64,000 nucleotides of DNA from Betaproteobacteria bacterium (lineage in GTDB: Bacteria; Pseudomonadota; Gammaproteobacteria; Burkholderiales; Burkholderiaceae_F). Below the pieces are notes generated by a model. It had not been told where the DNA came from, searched no databases, and saw only the letters and a program-made list of their open reading frames with translations. The stretch is from assembly GCA_016861185.1 (NCBI GenBank), contig BOKW01000010.1, positions 100,296-164,295 on the forward strand. The letters are read 5' to 3'. Shown here one piece after another: positions 41,507-51,407 of the stretch (its first letter is position 1; every line of letters begins with the position of its first letter). The position numbers and the translations under genes were made by a program.

Positions 41507-42448
41507 GTGCGCTTTTCCATCTATCAGGAGAGCAAGAAGGGCGGCCGGAAGGTCAATCAGGACCGGATGGGCTACCTGTACACGCGCGATTCGCTGCTGA
41601 TGCTGGTGGCCGACGGAATGGGCGGGCACGCGCGCGGCGAAGTTGCCGCGCAGATCACGCTGCAGACGATGGCGTCGATCTACCAGCGCGATGCGCAGCC
41701 GCTGCTGCCGGATCCGGCGCGCTACCTCGAGGAATCCGTGCTCGCCGCGCACCGCGAGCTGCACCGCTATCGCGCGGAACACAGCCTGCCCGAAGCGCCG
41801 CGCACGACGATCGTCGCCTGCGTGATCCAGGAGGGCATCGCGACCTGGGCGCACGCGGGCGACTCGCGGCTGTATCTGATCCGCGGCGGCCGCATCGTCG
41901 ACCGCACCGTGGACCATTCGCGCGTGCATCACCTCGTGTCAACGGGGCTGATCCGGCCCGAGGACGCGAAGGACCACCCCGAGCGCAACCGCATCTTCAA
42001 CTGCATCGGCGCGTTCGTCGCGCCGACCGTGGAGATCGGCCGGCCGGTCGCGCTGCGCAACGGCGACACCCTGCTGCTGTGCTCCGACGGCCTGTGGGGA
42101 ACGCTGACCGACCGGCAGATCGCCGAGGCGTTCAGCGGCAAGACCGTGATGCGCGCGGTCCCCGAGCTGATGGAGCTCGCGCTGGCCAACGGCGGCGAAG
42201 ACGCGGACAACTGCACGGCCATCGCGATGACCTGGGCCGGTGCCGAGGCCGTCGAGATGGTGCCGCCGACCGAAGCACCGGTGTCCACGCTCGTGATGCC
42301 GGAGGGCGCGGTGGCGTCGACGATCCAGTTCCCGCGGCACGGCGAACTGGGCGCCGATGAAGAGCTGACCGAAGACCAGATCGACGATGCGGTCGCCGAG
42401 ATCCAGAAGGCGATCCAGCGCTCGAGCAAGCTGATCGACGGCAAATGA
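41507..42448 (+). CDS. PP2C family serine/threonine phosphatase
   Basis: 313 aa, start GTG 41507. The metal-binding blocks of bacterial PP2C are present: [55 protein letters not shown] and [13 protein letters not shown]. The last ~70 residues are an acidic, non-catalytic tail. With the upstream kinase it forms a phosphorylation/dephosphorylation pair. The ATG of rph overlaps its stop (ATGA). Confidence 0.94.
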   Translation: MRFSIYQESKKGGRKVNQDRMGYLYTRDSLLMLVADGMGGHARGEVAAQITLQTMASIYQRDAQPLLPDPARYLEESVLAAHRELHRYRAEHSLPEAPRTTIVACVIQEGIATWAHAGDSRLYLIRGGRIVDRTVDHSRVHHLVSTGLIRPEDAKDHPERNRIFNCIGAFVAPTVEIGRPVALRNGDTLLLCSDGLWGTLTDRQIAEAFSGKTVMRAVPELMELALANGGEDADNCTAIAMTWAGAEAVEMVPPTEAPVSTLVMPEGAVASTIQFPRHGELGADEELTEDQIDDAVAEIQKAIQRSSKLIDGK

Positions 42449-43167
42449 TCCGCGCCTCCGGACGCCGCCCCGATGAGTTGCGGCGCGTCGTGCTGACGCG
42501 CGGCTACACGCGCCATGCCGAAGGGTCGGTGCTCGTCGAGTTCGGCGACACACGCGTGCTGTGTACGGCCTCGGTGCTGACGACCGTGCCCGGCTTCCTG
42601 AAGGGCCGCGGCGAAGGGTGGTTGACCGCCGAATACGGCATGCTGCCGCGCGCGACCGGAACGCGCACCGAGCGCGAGGCCGCGAAAGGCAGGCAGAGCG
42701 GCCGCACGCTCGAGATCCAGCGGCTGATCGGCCGCAGCCTGCGCGCGATCGTCGATCTGGCGGCGATCGGCGAGCGAACGATCCACGTCGACTGCGACGT
42801 GCTGCAGGCCGACGGCGGCACGCGCACCGCGGCGATCACCGGCGGCTTCGTCGCCGCGTACGACGCGCTGCGCTGGATGCAGGATCAGGGGATGATCGAC
42901 CGGCTGCCGGTGCAGGACTTCGTCGCCGCGGTATCGGTCGGCGTGGCCGGCGACGAAGCGCTGCTCGACCTCGACTACGCCGAGGACTCGAGCTGCGACA
43001 CCGACATGAACGTCGTGATGACCGGCGCCGGCGGCTTCGTCGAAGTGCAGGGCACGGCCGAAGGCGCACCGTTCACGCGCGCGCAGATGGACGCGATGCT
43101 CGCGCTCGCGCGCTCGGGCATCGAGCGTCTGATCGCGATCCAGAAGGCCGCGCTCGGCGTCACGTGA
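42445..43167 (+). CDS. rph: Ribonuclease PH
   Basis: RNase PH (240 aa) trims tRNA 3' ends phosphorolytically. The start [19 protein letters not shown], the [19 protein letters not shown] block, GRSLRAIVD and [20 protein letters not shown] are diagnostic. [21 protein letters not shown] is near the end. Length is normal and the C-terminus intact, unlike the frameshifted rph of E. coli K-12. It is coupled to the PP2C gene. Confidence 0.97.
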   Translation: MIRASGRRPDELRRVVLTRGYTRHAEGSVLVEFGDTRVLCTASVLTTVPGFLKGRGEGWLTAEYGMLPRATGTRTEREAAKGRQSGRTLEIQRLIGRSLRAIVDLAAIGERTIHVDCDVLQADGGTRTAAITGGFVAAYDALRWMQDQGMIDRLPVQDFVAAVSVGVAGDEALLDLDYAEDSSCDTDMNVVMTGAGGFVEVQGTAEGAPFTRAQMDAMLALARSGIERLIAIQKAALGVT

Positions 43168-43177
43168 GCCGGGCGCC

Positions 43178-43774
43178 ATGCGCCGCCTCGTCCTCGCTTC
43201 CGACAACCCGGGCAAGCTGCGCGAATTCGGCGCCTTGCTCGCGCCGCTCGGCGCCGAGGTGATCGCGCAGGGCGCGCTCGGCATCCGCTCGGCCGCGGAG
43301 CCGCACGCGACGTTCGTCGAGAATGCGCTGGCGAAAGCGCGGCACGCCGCGGCCGCGAGCGGGCTGCCGGCACTTGCGGACGACTCGGGGCTGTGCTGCG
43401 CGGCGCTCGACGGCGAACCGGGCGTGCGGTCGGCGCGTTTCGCGGGCGACGCTGCGACCGACGCGGACAACAACGCTGAGCTGCTGCGGCGGCTTGCCGG
43501 CGCGGCCGACCGGCGCGCGCACTACACGTGCGTGCTGGTCGTCGCGCGCAGCGCGCACGACCCCGAACCCTTGATCGCGGATGCGCGCTGGTACGGCGAA
43601 GTGATCGACGCGCCGCGCGGCGCGAACGGCTTCGGCTATGACCCGCTGTTCTGGTTGCCCGACCTGGGCAAGACCGCTGCGGAACTGGCGCCCGAACACA
43701 AGAATCGCATCAGCCATCGCGCGCTCGCGCTGGGCGAACTTGCGCGCAAGCTGAAGGTCTGCTGGGGATGGTGA
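43178..43774 (+). CDS. rdgB: RdgB/Ham1 family XTP/dITP diphosphatase
   Basis: 198 aa. The enzyme hydrolyses non-canonical purine triphosphates (dITP, XTP) and protects DNA. LVLASDNPGKLREF is the N-terminal substrate loop, LADDSGLCCAALDGEPGVRSARFAG the metal-binding block (in part: LADDSGLCCAALDGEPG), and GFGYDPLFWLPDLGKT the C-terminal motif. Position between rph and hemW is conserved. Its end overlaps the hemW start by seven bases. Confidence 0.96.
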   Translation: MRRLVLASDNPGKLREFGALLAPLGAEVIAQGALGIRSAAEPHATFVENALAKARHAAAASGLPALADDSGLCCAALDGEPGVRSARFAGDAATDADNNAELLRRLAGAADRRAHYTCVLVVARSAHDPEPLIADARWYGEVIDAPRGANGFGYDPLFWLPDLGKTAAELAPEHKNRISHRALALGELARKLKVCWGW

Positions 43775-45024
43775 AGATCCCGGTGGTGCCCGCCGCGCCA
43801 GCGGCGGCCAACAACGTCGCCGCCTTCCTGCGGCCCGGCGCGCTCGACTTGCGGGCGCTGCCGCCGCTCGCGCTGTACGTGCACTGGCCATGGTGCGTGC
43901 GCAAGTGCCCGTACTGCGACTTCAACTCGCACGAGCAGGCCGGCGGCGTCGAAGCGATCCCGGAGGGCGAGTATCTCGCCGCGTTGCGCGCCGACCTGGA
44001 AGGGGCATTGCCGCTCGTCTGGGGCCGGCGCATCGTCAGCATCTTCGTCGGCGGCGGCACGCCGAGCCTGCTGTCGGCGGCGGGACTCGACCGGCTGCTG
44101 TCGGACGTGCGCGCGCTGCTGCCGCTCGAAGCCGACTGCGAGATCACGCTGGAGGCGAATCCGGGGACGTTCGAGGCGGCGAAGTTCGCCGCATTTCGCG
44201 CCGCCGGCGTGAACCGGCTGTCGATCGGCATCCAGTCCTTCGACGACGCGCAGCTCGCACGACTCGGTCGCATCCACGACGGCGCGCAAGCGATCGCCGC
44301 GGTCGAACTGGCACAGCGCACGTTCGACGACTTCAACCTCGACCTGATGTACGCGCTGCCCGAGCAGACGCTGGCTGACGCGCAGAGCGACGTCGAGCGC
44401 GCGCTTTCGTTCGCCCCGCCGCACCTGTCGCTGTATCAGCTGACGCTCGAGCCCAACACCGTCTTCGCGAAGTACCCGCCGCAGCTGCCGGACGAGGACA
44501 CCGTCGCTGCGATCGGCGAATGGATCGAAGCGCGAACGGCCGAGGCGGGCTACGAGCGTTACGAGGTCTCCGCCTACGCGCGCTCCGGCCACCGCTGCAG
44601 GCACAACCTCAATTACTGGCAGTTCGGCGATTACCTCGGCATCGGCGCAGGCGCGCACAGCAAGCTGTCCTTTCCGCATCGGGTCGTCCGCCAGATCCGC
44701 TTCCGCCAGCCGGCGTCGTACCTGCAGAACGCGCGGCACGGCCGCTTCGTCGCGGAAAGCACCGAAGTCGGACGCGCGGATCTGGCTTTCGAGTTCATGC
44801 TCAACGCGCTGCGGTTGAGCGACGGTTTTGCGCCGACACTATTCACGGAACGCACGGGGCTCGCGCTGTCGCAGGTCGAGCGACGGCTCGACGCCGCCGA
44901 ATCGCGCGGGCTGATCGTCCGCGATCACCGGCGCATCGCCCCGACGCCGCTCGGCCGGCGCTTTCTCAGCGACCTGCAGTCATTGTTTCTGCCGGAACGC
45001 GCCGCGACAGGCCAACGCACCTGA
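43768..45024 (+). CDS. hemW: HemW family radical SAM heme chaperone
   Basis: 418 aa. The radical SAM cluster motif is WCVRKCPYCDF (C-x3-C-x2-C plus the HemW-specific aromatic), followed by VGGGTPSLLS, GVNRLSIGIQSF and LDLMYALPEQT. HemW proteins were long annotated as oxygen-independent coproporphyrinogen III oxidases. They lack the extra N-terminal elements of HemN and act in heme delivery. The N-terminus has about 30 extra residues before LALYVHWPWC. The NtrC-like site of glnA overlaps the end of this gene. Confidence 0.94.
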   Translation: MVKIPVVPAAPAAANNVAAFLRPGALDLRALPPLALYVHWPWCVRKCPYCDFNSHEQAGGVEAIPEGEYLAALRADLEGALPLVWGRRIVSIFVGGGTPSLLSAAGLDRLLSDVRALLPLEADCEITLEANPGTFEAAKFAAFRAAGVNRLSIGIQSFDDAQLARLGRIHDGAQAIAAVELAQRTFDDFNLDLMYALPEQTLADAQSDVERALSFAPPHLSLYQLTLEPNTVFAKYPPQLPDEDTVAAIGEWIEARTAEAGYERYEVSAYARSGHRCRHNLNYWQFGDYLGIGAGAHSKLSFPHRVVRQIRFRQPASYLQNARHGRFVAESTEVGRADLAFEFMLNALRLSDGFAPTLFTERTGLALSQVERRLDAAESRGLIVRDHRRIAPTPLGRRFLSDLQSLFLPERAATGQRT

Positions 45025-45032
45025 ACGGTGCG
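45016..45032 (+). promoter_or_regulatory. NtrC-binding site (distal) upstream of glnA
   Basis: CGCACC-TGAAC-GGTGCG is a perfect inverted repeat matching the NtrC pattern TGCACC-N5-GGTGCA at 15 of 17 positions. It overlaps the hemW stop codon and lies about 160 bases upstream of the sigma-54 element. Confidence 0.7.
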
Positions 45033-45131
45033 TGTGCGTCCGTTTGGGTGCATACTGCACCAGAACAGAGCAGCCATTCGGGCGGGCTGACCCTTCGGCC
45101 GCGAAACCGGAGATCGGCGCTAAGTCTTTGA

Positions 45132-45148
45132 TGCACAAGGGCGGTGCG
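45132..45148 (+). promoter_or_regulatory. NtrC-binding site (proximal, weaker) upstream of glnA
   Basis: TGCACA-AGGGC-GGTGCG has the NtrC half-site spacing with two base changes. It ends 25 bases before the sigma-54 -24 element, in the region where the weaker NtrC sites lie in enteric glnA. Confidence 0.55.
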
Positions 45149-45173
45149 GGAATGGACTGCGGCGGTGCGGCAT

Positions 45174-45189
45174 CGGCACGCTTTCTGCT
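45174..45189 (+). promoter_or_regulatory. Sigma-54 promoter of glnA
   Basis: CGGCACGCTTTCTGCT has the invariant GG (45175-45176) and GC (45187-45188) separated by exactly 10 bases, and matches the consensus TGGCACGNNNNTTGCT except at two positions. Transcription would start near 45200, leaving a leader of about 75 bases before glnA. Confidence 0.75.
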
Positions 45190-45273
45190 GATGCAGGGCG
45201 AAGATCGACTGGAGTTTCTCTTGGCCGGTCCGACACGCGATCTCAACCACTCTCGATCAGAGGAGAACGATCA

Positions 45274-46686
45274 ATGGGCACGCCCAAAGACGTGATGAAG
45301 ATGCTCACGGACAACGAAGTGAAATTCGTTGACCTGCGTTTCACCGACACCCGCGGCAAGGAGCAGCACGTCAGCGTGCCAGCCAAGATCTTCGACGAAG
45401 ACAAGTTCGAGCACGGTCACGCCTTCGACGGCTCGTCGATCGCCGGCTGGAAGGGCATCGAGGCGTCGGACATGCTGTTGATGCCCGATCCGGGCACGGC
45501 GCGGATGGACCCGTTCCGCGAGGAAGCCACGCTGATCATGACCTGCGACGTGATCGAGCCGTCGACCGGCAAGGGCTACGACCGCGACCCGCGCTCGATC
45601 GCCAAGCGCGCCGAGGCGTACCTGAAGTCCACCGGCATCGGCGACACCGCCTACTTCGGCCCCGAGCCCGAGTTCTTCATCTTCGACTCGGTGACGTGGA
45701 GCGTCGACATGTCGGGTTGCTTCGTGAAGATCAAGTCCGAAGAAGCGCCCTGGTCGAGCGGGATCGACTACGAGGGCGGCAACCTCGCCCATCGCCCGCC
45801 GGTCAAGGGCGGCTATTTCCCGGTGCCGCCGGTCGATTCCCTGCAGGACATCCGCTCCGAGATGTGCCTGCTGCTCGAGCAGCAGGGCGTGGAGGTCGAG
45901 GTGCACCACCACGAGGTCGCCGCGCCCGGACAGTGCGAAATCGGCACCAAGTTCAGCACGCTGGTCAAGCGCGCCGACTGGCTGCAGATCCTCAAGTACA
46001 CCGTCTGGAACGTCGCCGCGAGCTACGGCAAGACGGCGACCTTCATGCCGAAGCCGGTCGTCGGCGACAACGGCTCGGGCATGCACGTGCACCAGTCGAT
46101 CTGGAAAGACGGACAGAACCTGTTCGCCGGCAACGGCTACGCGGGGCTGTCGGACTTCGCGCTGTACTACATCGGCGGCATCATCAAGCACGCGAAAGCC
46201 TTGAACGCGCTGACCAACCCGGGCACCAACTCGTACAAGCGGCTCGTCCCGGGCTTCGAGGCGCCGATCAATCTGGCGTATTCGGCGCGCAACCGCTCCG
46301 CTGCGTGCCGGATTCCGTACGTGTCGAATCCGAAGGGCCGCCGCGTCGAGGTGCGCTTCCCGGATCCCACGGCCAATCCTTACCTCGCGTTTGCCGCGAT
46401 GATGATGGCGGGGCTGGACGGCGTGCAGAACAAGATCCATCCGGGCGAGCCGATGGACAAGAACCTGTACGACCTCGAGCCGGAAGAGGCGGCGAAGATT
46501 CCGCATCCGTGCGCGTCGCTCGACGAGGCCCTCGACAGCCTCGACCGCGATCGCGAGTTCCTGACCCGCGGCGGCGTGTTCAGCAACGACATGATCGACG
46601 CCTACATCGAGCTGAAGATGGAGGAGGTCACGCGCTTCCGCATGACCACCCACCCGGTCGAGTTCGACATGTATTACGCCGCCTGA
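45274..46686 (+). CDS. glnA: Glutamine synthetase, type I
   Basis: GlnA (470 aa) makes glutamine from glutamate, ammonia and [57 protein letters not shown] and [23 protein letters not shown] (in part: [19 protein letters not shown]) are the class signatures. NLYDLEPEE contains the tyrosine that is adenylylated in beta-type GSI, so GlnE control is expected. GAGGAG sits upstream of ATG 45274. Its promoter carries NtrC and sigma-54 elements and ntrBC lie downstream. Confidence 0.98.
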   Translation: MGTPKDVMKMLTDNEVKFVDLRFTDTRGKEQHVSVPAKIFDEDKFEHGHAFDGSSIAGWKGIEASDMLLMPDPGTARMDPFREEATLIMTCDVIEPSTGKGYDRDPRSIAKRAEAYLKSTGIGDTAYFGPEPEFFIFDSVTWSVDMSGCFVKIKSEEAPWSSGIDYEGGNLAHRPPVKGGYFPVPPVDSLQDIRSEMCLLLEQQGVEVEVHHHEVAAPGQCEIGTKFSTLVKRADWLQILKYTVWNVAASYGKTATFMPKPVVGDNGSGMHVHQSIWKDGQNLFAGNGYAGLSDFALYYIGGIIKHAKALNALTNPGTNSYKRLVPGFEAPINLAYSARNRSAACRIPYVSNPKGRRVEVRFPDPTANPYLAFAAMMMAGLDGVQNKIHPGEPMDKNLYDLEPEEAAKIPHPCASLDEALDSLDRDREFLTRGGVFSNDMIDAYIELKMEEVTRFRMTTHPVEFDMYYAA

Positions 46687-46710
46687 GGAGCGACGGCGGC
46701 GCAGGCGCGC

Positions 46711-46736
46711 AAGGGGCGGTGCAACCGCCCCTTTTC
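46711..46736 (+). terminator. Intrinsic terminator of glnA
   Basis: AGGGGCGGT (46712-46720), loop GCA, ACCGCCCCT (46724-46732), then TTTCG, with flanking A and T runs that extend the stem. It separates glnA from the DUF4124 gene and ntrBC. Confidence 0.85.
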
Positions 46737-46871
46737 GCTTGCGCCGCAGGGGCGACGCGATGGACACGGCTGCAGGCTCGGAAAAGGCCGGCATTGCGCC
46801 GGCATACGGGATGTTGAGCTCAGGGAGCCTGCCGTACACTCGGCGCGGTTCGCTCGGGTCCGGGTACGAGG

Positions 46872-47384
46872 ATGGCGCGCAAGGTCCTGTTTCTGATGAG
46901 CATGCTGTGCACGGCGGGGGTGCCGGCGAGTGCGCTCGCGCAGTCGGACATCTTCGTCTGCGTCGACGAGCAGGGCCGCAAGACCTACCAGAACGTCGGC
47001 GCGCCCAAGGGCTGCAAGAAGGTCGACGTGCAGCCGATCCTGACCGTGCCGGCACCGAAGCTGCCCGCCCGACCGAACGGCAGCCCGTCGGCGAACGAAT
47101 CGCGCGCGGTCACGCCGGCGAGCTTCCCGCGCGTCGACGGCGAAACGCAGCGCTCGCGCGACAACGACCGCCGGCGCATCCTCGAAGAGGAACTGCGCGT
47201 CGAGCAGGACAAGCTCACGCGGCTGCGCGCCGAGTACAACAACGGCGAGCCGGAACGCCGCGGCGACGAGACGCGCAACTTCGCGCGCTATCAGGAGCGC
47301 GTGCAGCGACTGCAGGAAGAGATCCAGCGCAGCGAAAACAACGTCGCTTCGCTGCAGCGGGAACTCGCGCTGCTGCGCCAGTAG
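46872..47384 (+). CDS. DUF4124-domain exported protein with C-terminal coiled coil
   Basis: 170 aa. A Sec signal peptide (KVLFLMSMLCTAGVPASALA-QS) is followed by a DUF4124 block (IFVCVDEQGRKTYQNVGAPKGC). This is the small domain with a Y-x-N type strand and two cysteines that recurs in periplasmic proteins of Beta- and Gammaproteobacteria. Residues ~100-168 are charged and strongly helical (RRRILEEELRVEQDKLTRLR ... QERVQRLQEEIQRSENNV), probably a coiled coil. Function is unknown. Its place between glnA and ntrB is common in Burkholderiales. A weak GC hairpin overlaps its stop. Confidence 0.85.
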   Translation: MARKVLFLMSMLCTAGVPASALAQSDIFVCVDEQGRKTYQNVGAPKGCKKVDVQPILTVPAPKLPARPNGSPSANESRAVTPASFPRVDGETQRSRDNDRRRILEEELRVEQDKLTRLRAEYNNGEPERRGDETRNFARYQERVQRLQEEIQRSENNVASLQRELALLRQ

Positions 47385-47439
47385 CGCCGCGCGCCGCGCG
47401 ACGCGGCGCTTTCGTCCACGCAGCGCCGGAGCCGGCTCG

Positions 47440-48527
47440 ATGAGCTGGTTCGACGCCGACCCCGCCGCGCTCGAAGCGCCGGCCCGCTACGCAGGGCTCG
47501 ACCTGCTCGCGACCGCGGTGTTGATCGTCGGCGCCGACGGCGCGGTCGCGTACGCCAACCAGGCGGCCGAGCAGTTGTTCGATCTGTCGCGGCGCAGCCT
47601 GGTGGGCCATCGCGCGGCGCGGCTTTTCGCCGAGGAAGGCGAGGTCGAACAGATGCTCGCGGAGGCGTGCGCGAACAACCTCGGTCTGCGGCGGCAGCTT
47701 CTTTCGGTGCGGCGGCCGCATCGCGAGCCGCTGCCGGTGCAGGCGGTCGCCTCCGCACTGTACGCCGACGACACGCCGCTCGCGCTCGAGCTGGCGGAGA
47801 TCGAGCAGCAGTTGAAGGTCACGCGCGAGGAGCATCAGCTCGACCAGACCGAAGCCAACCGGCAGCTTCTGCGCAGCCTCGCGCACGAGATCAAGAACCC
47901 GCTCGGCGGAATCCGCGGCGCCGCGCAGCTTCTGGAAGGCGAACTGGCCTCGGCCGAGCAGCGCGAATACACGCGCGTGATCATCGGCGAGGCCGACCGC
48001 CTGCAGTCGCTGGTGGACCGGTTGCTCGCGCCGCACCGCCATCCGCGCGTCGTCGGTCCCGTCAACATCCACGAGGTGTGCGAGCGCGTGCGCGCGGTGA
48101 TCCTCGCCGAGTTCCCGCGCGGGCTCGCGGTGCGGCGCGACTACGACGCGTCGGTGCCCGACGTGCACGGCGACCGCGAGCAGCTGATCCAGGCGCTGCT
48201 GAACGTCGTTCGCAACGCCGCGCAGGCGCTCGACGCGCGCATCGCGGCGGGCGACGCCGAGATCGTGCTGCGCACGCGCGTCGCGCGGCAGGTGACGATC
48301 GCCCGCCATCGGCACCGCTTGGCATTGGCCTTGCATGTGATCGACAACGGTCCGGGCATCCCGGAAGAACTGAAGGAGCGCATCTTCTATCCGCTTGTGT
48401 CGGGACGCGAAGGCGGCAGCGGTCTCGGGCTGACGCTCGCGCAGACCTTCATCCAGCAGAACGACGGCGCGATCGAGGTGGATTCGCGGCCCGGCCGCAC
48501 GGAATTCCGGATACTGATCCCGTACAC

Positions 48528-48531
<4 letters not shown>
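47440..48531 (+). CDS. glnL: Nitrogen regulation sensor histidine kinase NtrB
   Basis: NtrB/GlnL (363 aa) is the cytosolic kinase/phosphatase for NtrC, controlled by PII. A PAS domain covers ~20-125 (GADGAVAYANQAAEQLFDLS). The phospho-histidine is in RSLAHEIKNPLGGIRGAAQLL. The ATPase region has NVVRNAAQALDAR, VIDNGPGIPEELKERIF and GREGGSGLGLTLAQTF. No transmembrane segment is present, as expected. The stop overlaps the ntrC ATG. Confidence 0.96.
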
Positions 48532-49985
<1,454 letters not shown>

Positions 49986-50210
49986 CCCGGTTGTCCCTCC
50001 GGCTCCGTCGGTCCGTCTTGCATTCCGTCGCGGCCCGGCGCAGTCCGTCGCATCGCGCGGGCGGTTCTGTCGCCGGATCCGCATAATCCGCCCCGTCGAA
50101 CAACATCCTGCGGCACGCGGCGTGCCGCGCCGCCACCCGCGGTGCCGGACCGCTGCGAGGCGACCGCGACCCGGATCGGGTCGGTCGGGCGCGCCGCGCG
50201 AGGGGGAATC

Positions 50211-51395
50211 ATGACGAAGAGACGCAAGTTCTGGATCGGTGCGATCGCCGCGATCCTCGTGGTCGGCGGTATCGGTGCGGCGGTGGGCGTGCGCGGTGCA
50301 GCCGAGCGCGGCAAGGAGAAGAAGAAGGAAACGCCGCCGCTCGAATTTACGCAACGCGACGTCGTACGGCTTGCGCCGCATTCGCTCGCGCAGGAACTGG
50401 TGCTGCCGGGCAACGTACTGGCGGTTTCGCAGGCGACCGTGCGCTCCAAGCTGTCGGCCGAAGTGCGGCGCGTCCATGTCCGCGAAGGCGATCGGGTCGC
50501 CGCCGGGCACATCGTTGCCGAGTTCGACACCGCCGCGCTGCGCACGCAGTTTGCCGAACGCACCGCAGCGCTGGAGTCGGCACGCGCACAGCTCGAACAG
50601 ACCGAACGCACGCGCCAGGCCAACGCGCAGCTCGTCCAGCAGAACTTCATCTCGAAGAACGCGTTCGACACCGCCGACAGCGCGTACCGCGCGCAGGCGG
50701 CCGCCGTCGAAGCCGCGCGCGCGCAGTTGGAGCAGACGCAGCTGATGCTGAACGACGCGGTCGTGCGCACGCCGATCGCCGGCCAGGTCGCCAAGCGCTA
50801 CGTGCAGCCGGGCGAGAAGGTTTCGTTCGACGCGCCGCTTTTCGCGATCGTCGATCTGGCGCAGCTCGAAGTGCAGGCGCAGGCCCCTGTGGCGGACGTC
50901 GCACGGATCGCACGCGGCGCGAGGGCCGAGGTCGAGATCGAGGGTCTGTCCGGCCGCGCGTTCGCCGGCCGCGTCGATCGGATCAACCCGAGCGCCGAAC
51001 CCGGCACGCGGACGATCAACGTGTACGTGGCGCTCGCCAACGAGGACTCAGTCTTGCGCGCCGGCATGTTCGCGCGCGTGCGGCTGCACGTTGGGGCCGA
51101 CAAAGAGGTGCCCGCGCTGCCGCTGTCGGCCGTTCGCATCGACAACGGACAGCCGATCGTCTGGGTGATCGCCGACGGCAAGCTCGTGCGGCGGCAGGTC
51201 AGGCTCGGCCGGCGCGACGAACGCGCGCAGCTCGTCGAGATCGTCGAGGGCGTGACGCCGGCCGACCAGGTGATCGCGACCAAGTTCGACAACCTGCGCG
51301 ACGGCCTGGCCGCGAAGATCATCAGCGGCACGCCGGCCGGATCGAAGGTCGCCGACAAGGACGCACCGCGCGCACCGGCGCTGAACGCGAACTGA
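50211..51395 (+). CDS. RND efflux periplasmic adaptor (membrane fusion protein)
   Basis: 394 aa. The N-terminus KRRKFWIGAIAAILVVGGIGAAVG is a single membrane anchor without a lipobox. Then come a lipoyl/barrel-sandwich half (LPGNVLAVSQATVRSKLSAE), a helical hairpin rich in Gln/Ala/Glu, the second lipoyl half (VVRTPIAGQVAKRYVQPGEKV) and a beta-barrel (ARVRLHVG...LPLSAVRIDNGQ). It bridges the following RND pump to an outer-membrane channel. ATG 50211 is chosen for AGGGGGA at 50201 and the anchor at residue 1; the frame is open back to 50142. No outer-membrane channel gene is present. CATAAT at 50082 could be a -10 without a clear -35. Confidence 0.93.
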   Translation: MTKRRKFWIGAIAAILVVGGIGAAVGVRGAAERGKEKKKETPPLEFTQRDVVRLAPHSLAQELVLPGNVLAVSQATVRSKLSAEVRRVHVREGDRVAAGHIVAEFDTAALRTQFAERTAALESARAQLEQTERTRQANAQLVQQNFISKNAFDTADSAYRAQAAAVEAARAQLEQTQLMLNDAVVRTPIAGQVAKRYVQPGEKVSFDAPLFAIVDLAQLEVQAQAPVADVARIARGARAEVEIEGLSGRAFAGRVDRINPSAEPGTRTINVYVALANEDSVLRAGMFARVRLHVGADKEVPALPLSAVRIDNGQPIVWVIADGKLVRRQVRLGRRDERAQLVEIVEGVTPADQVIATKFDNLRDGLAAKIISGTPAGSKVADKDAPRAPALNAN

Positions 51396-51407
51396 GCGGG
51401 GTGCGCC

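Noticed and set aside
45044..45063. Palindrome GGTGCATACTGCACC upstream of glnA as a further NtrC site
   Set aside because: The half-sites are in the opposite (everted) order to the NtrC consensus and the spacing is wrong, so I did not count it as a site.
46739..47443. Open frame in another phase overlapping the DUF4124 gene
   Set aside because: It is an Arg-rich shadow. The 46872 frame has a signal peptide and a recognisable domain.
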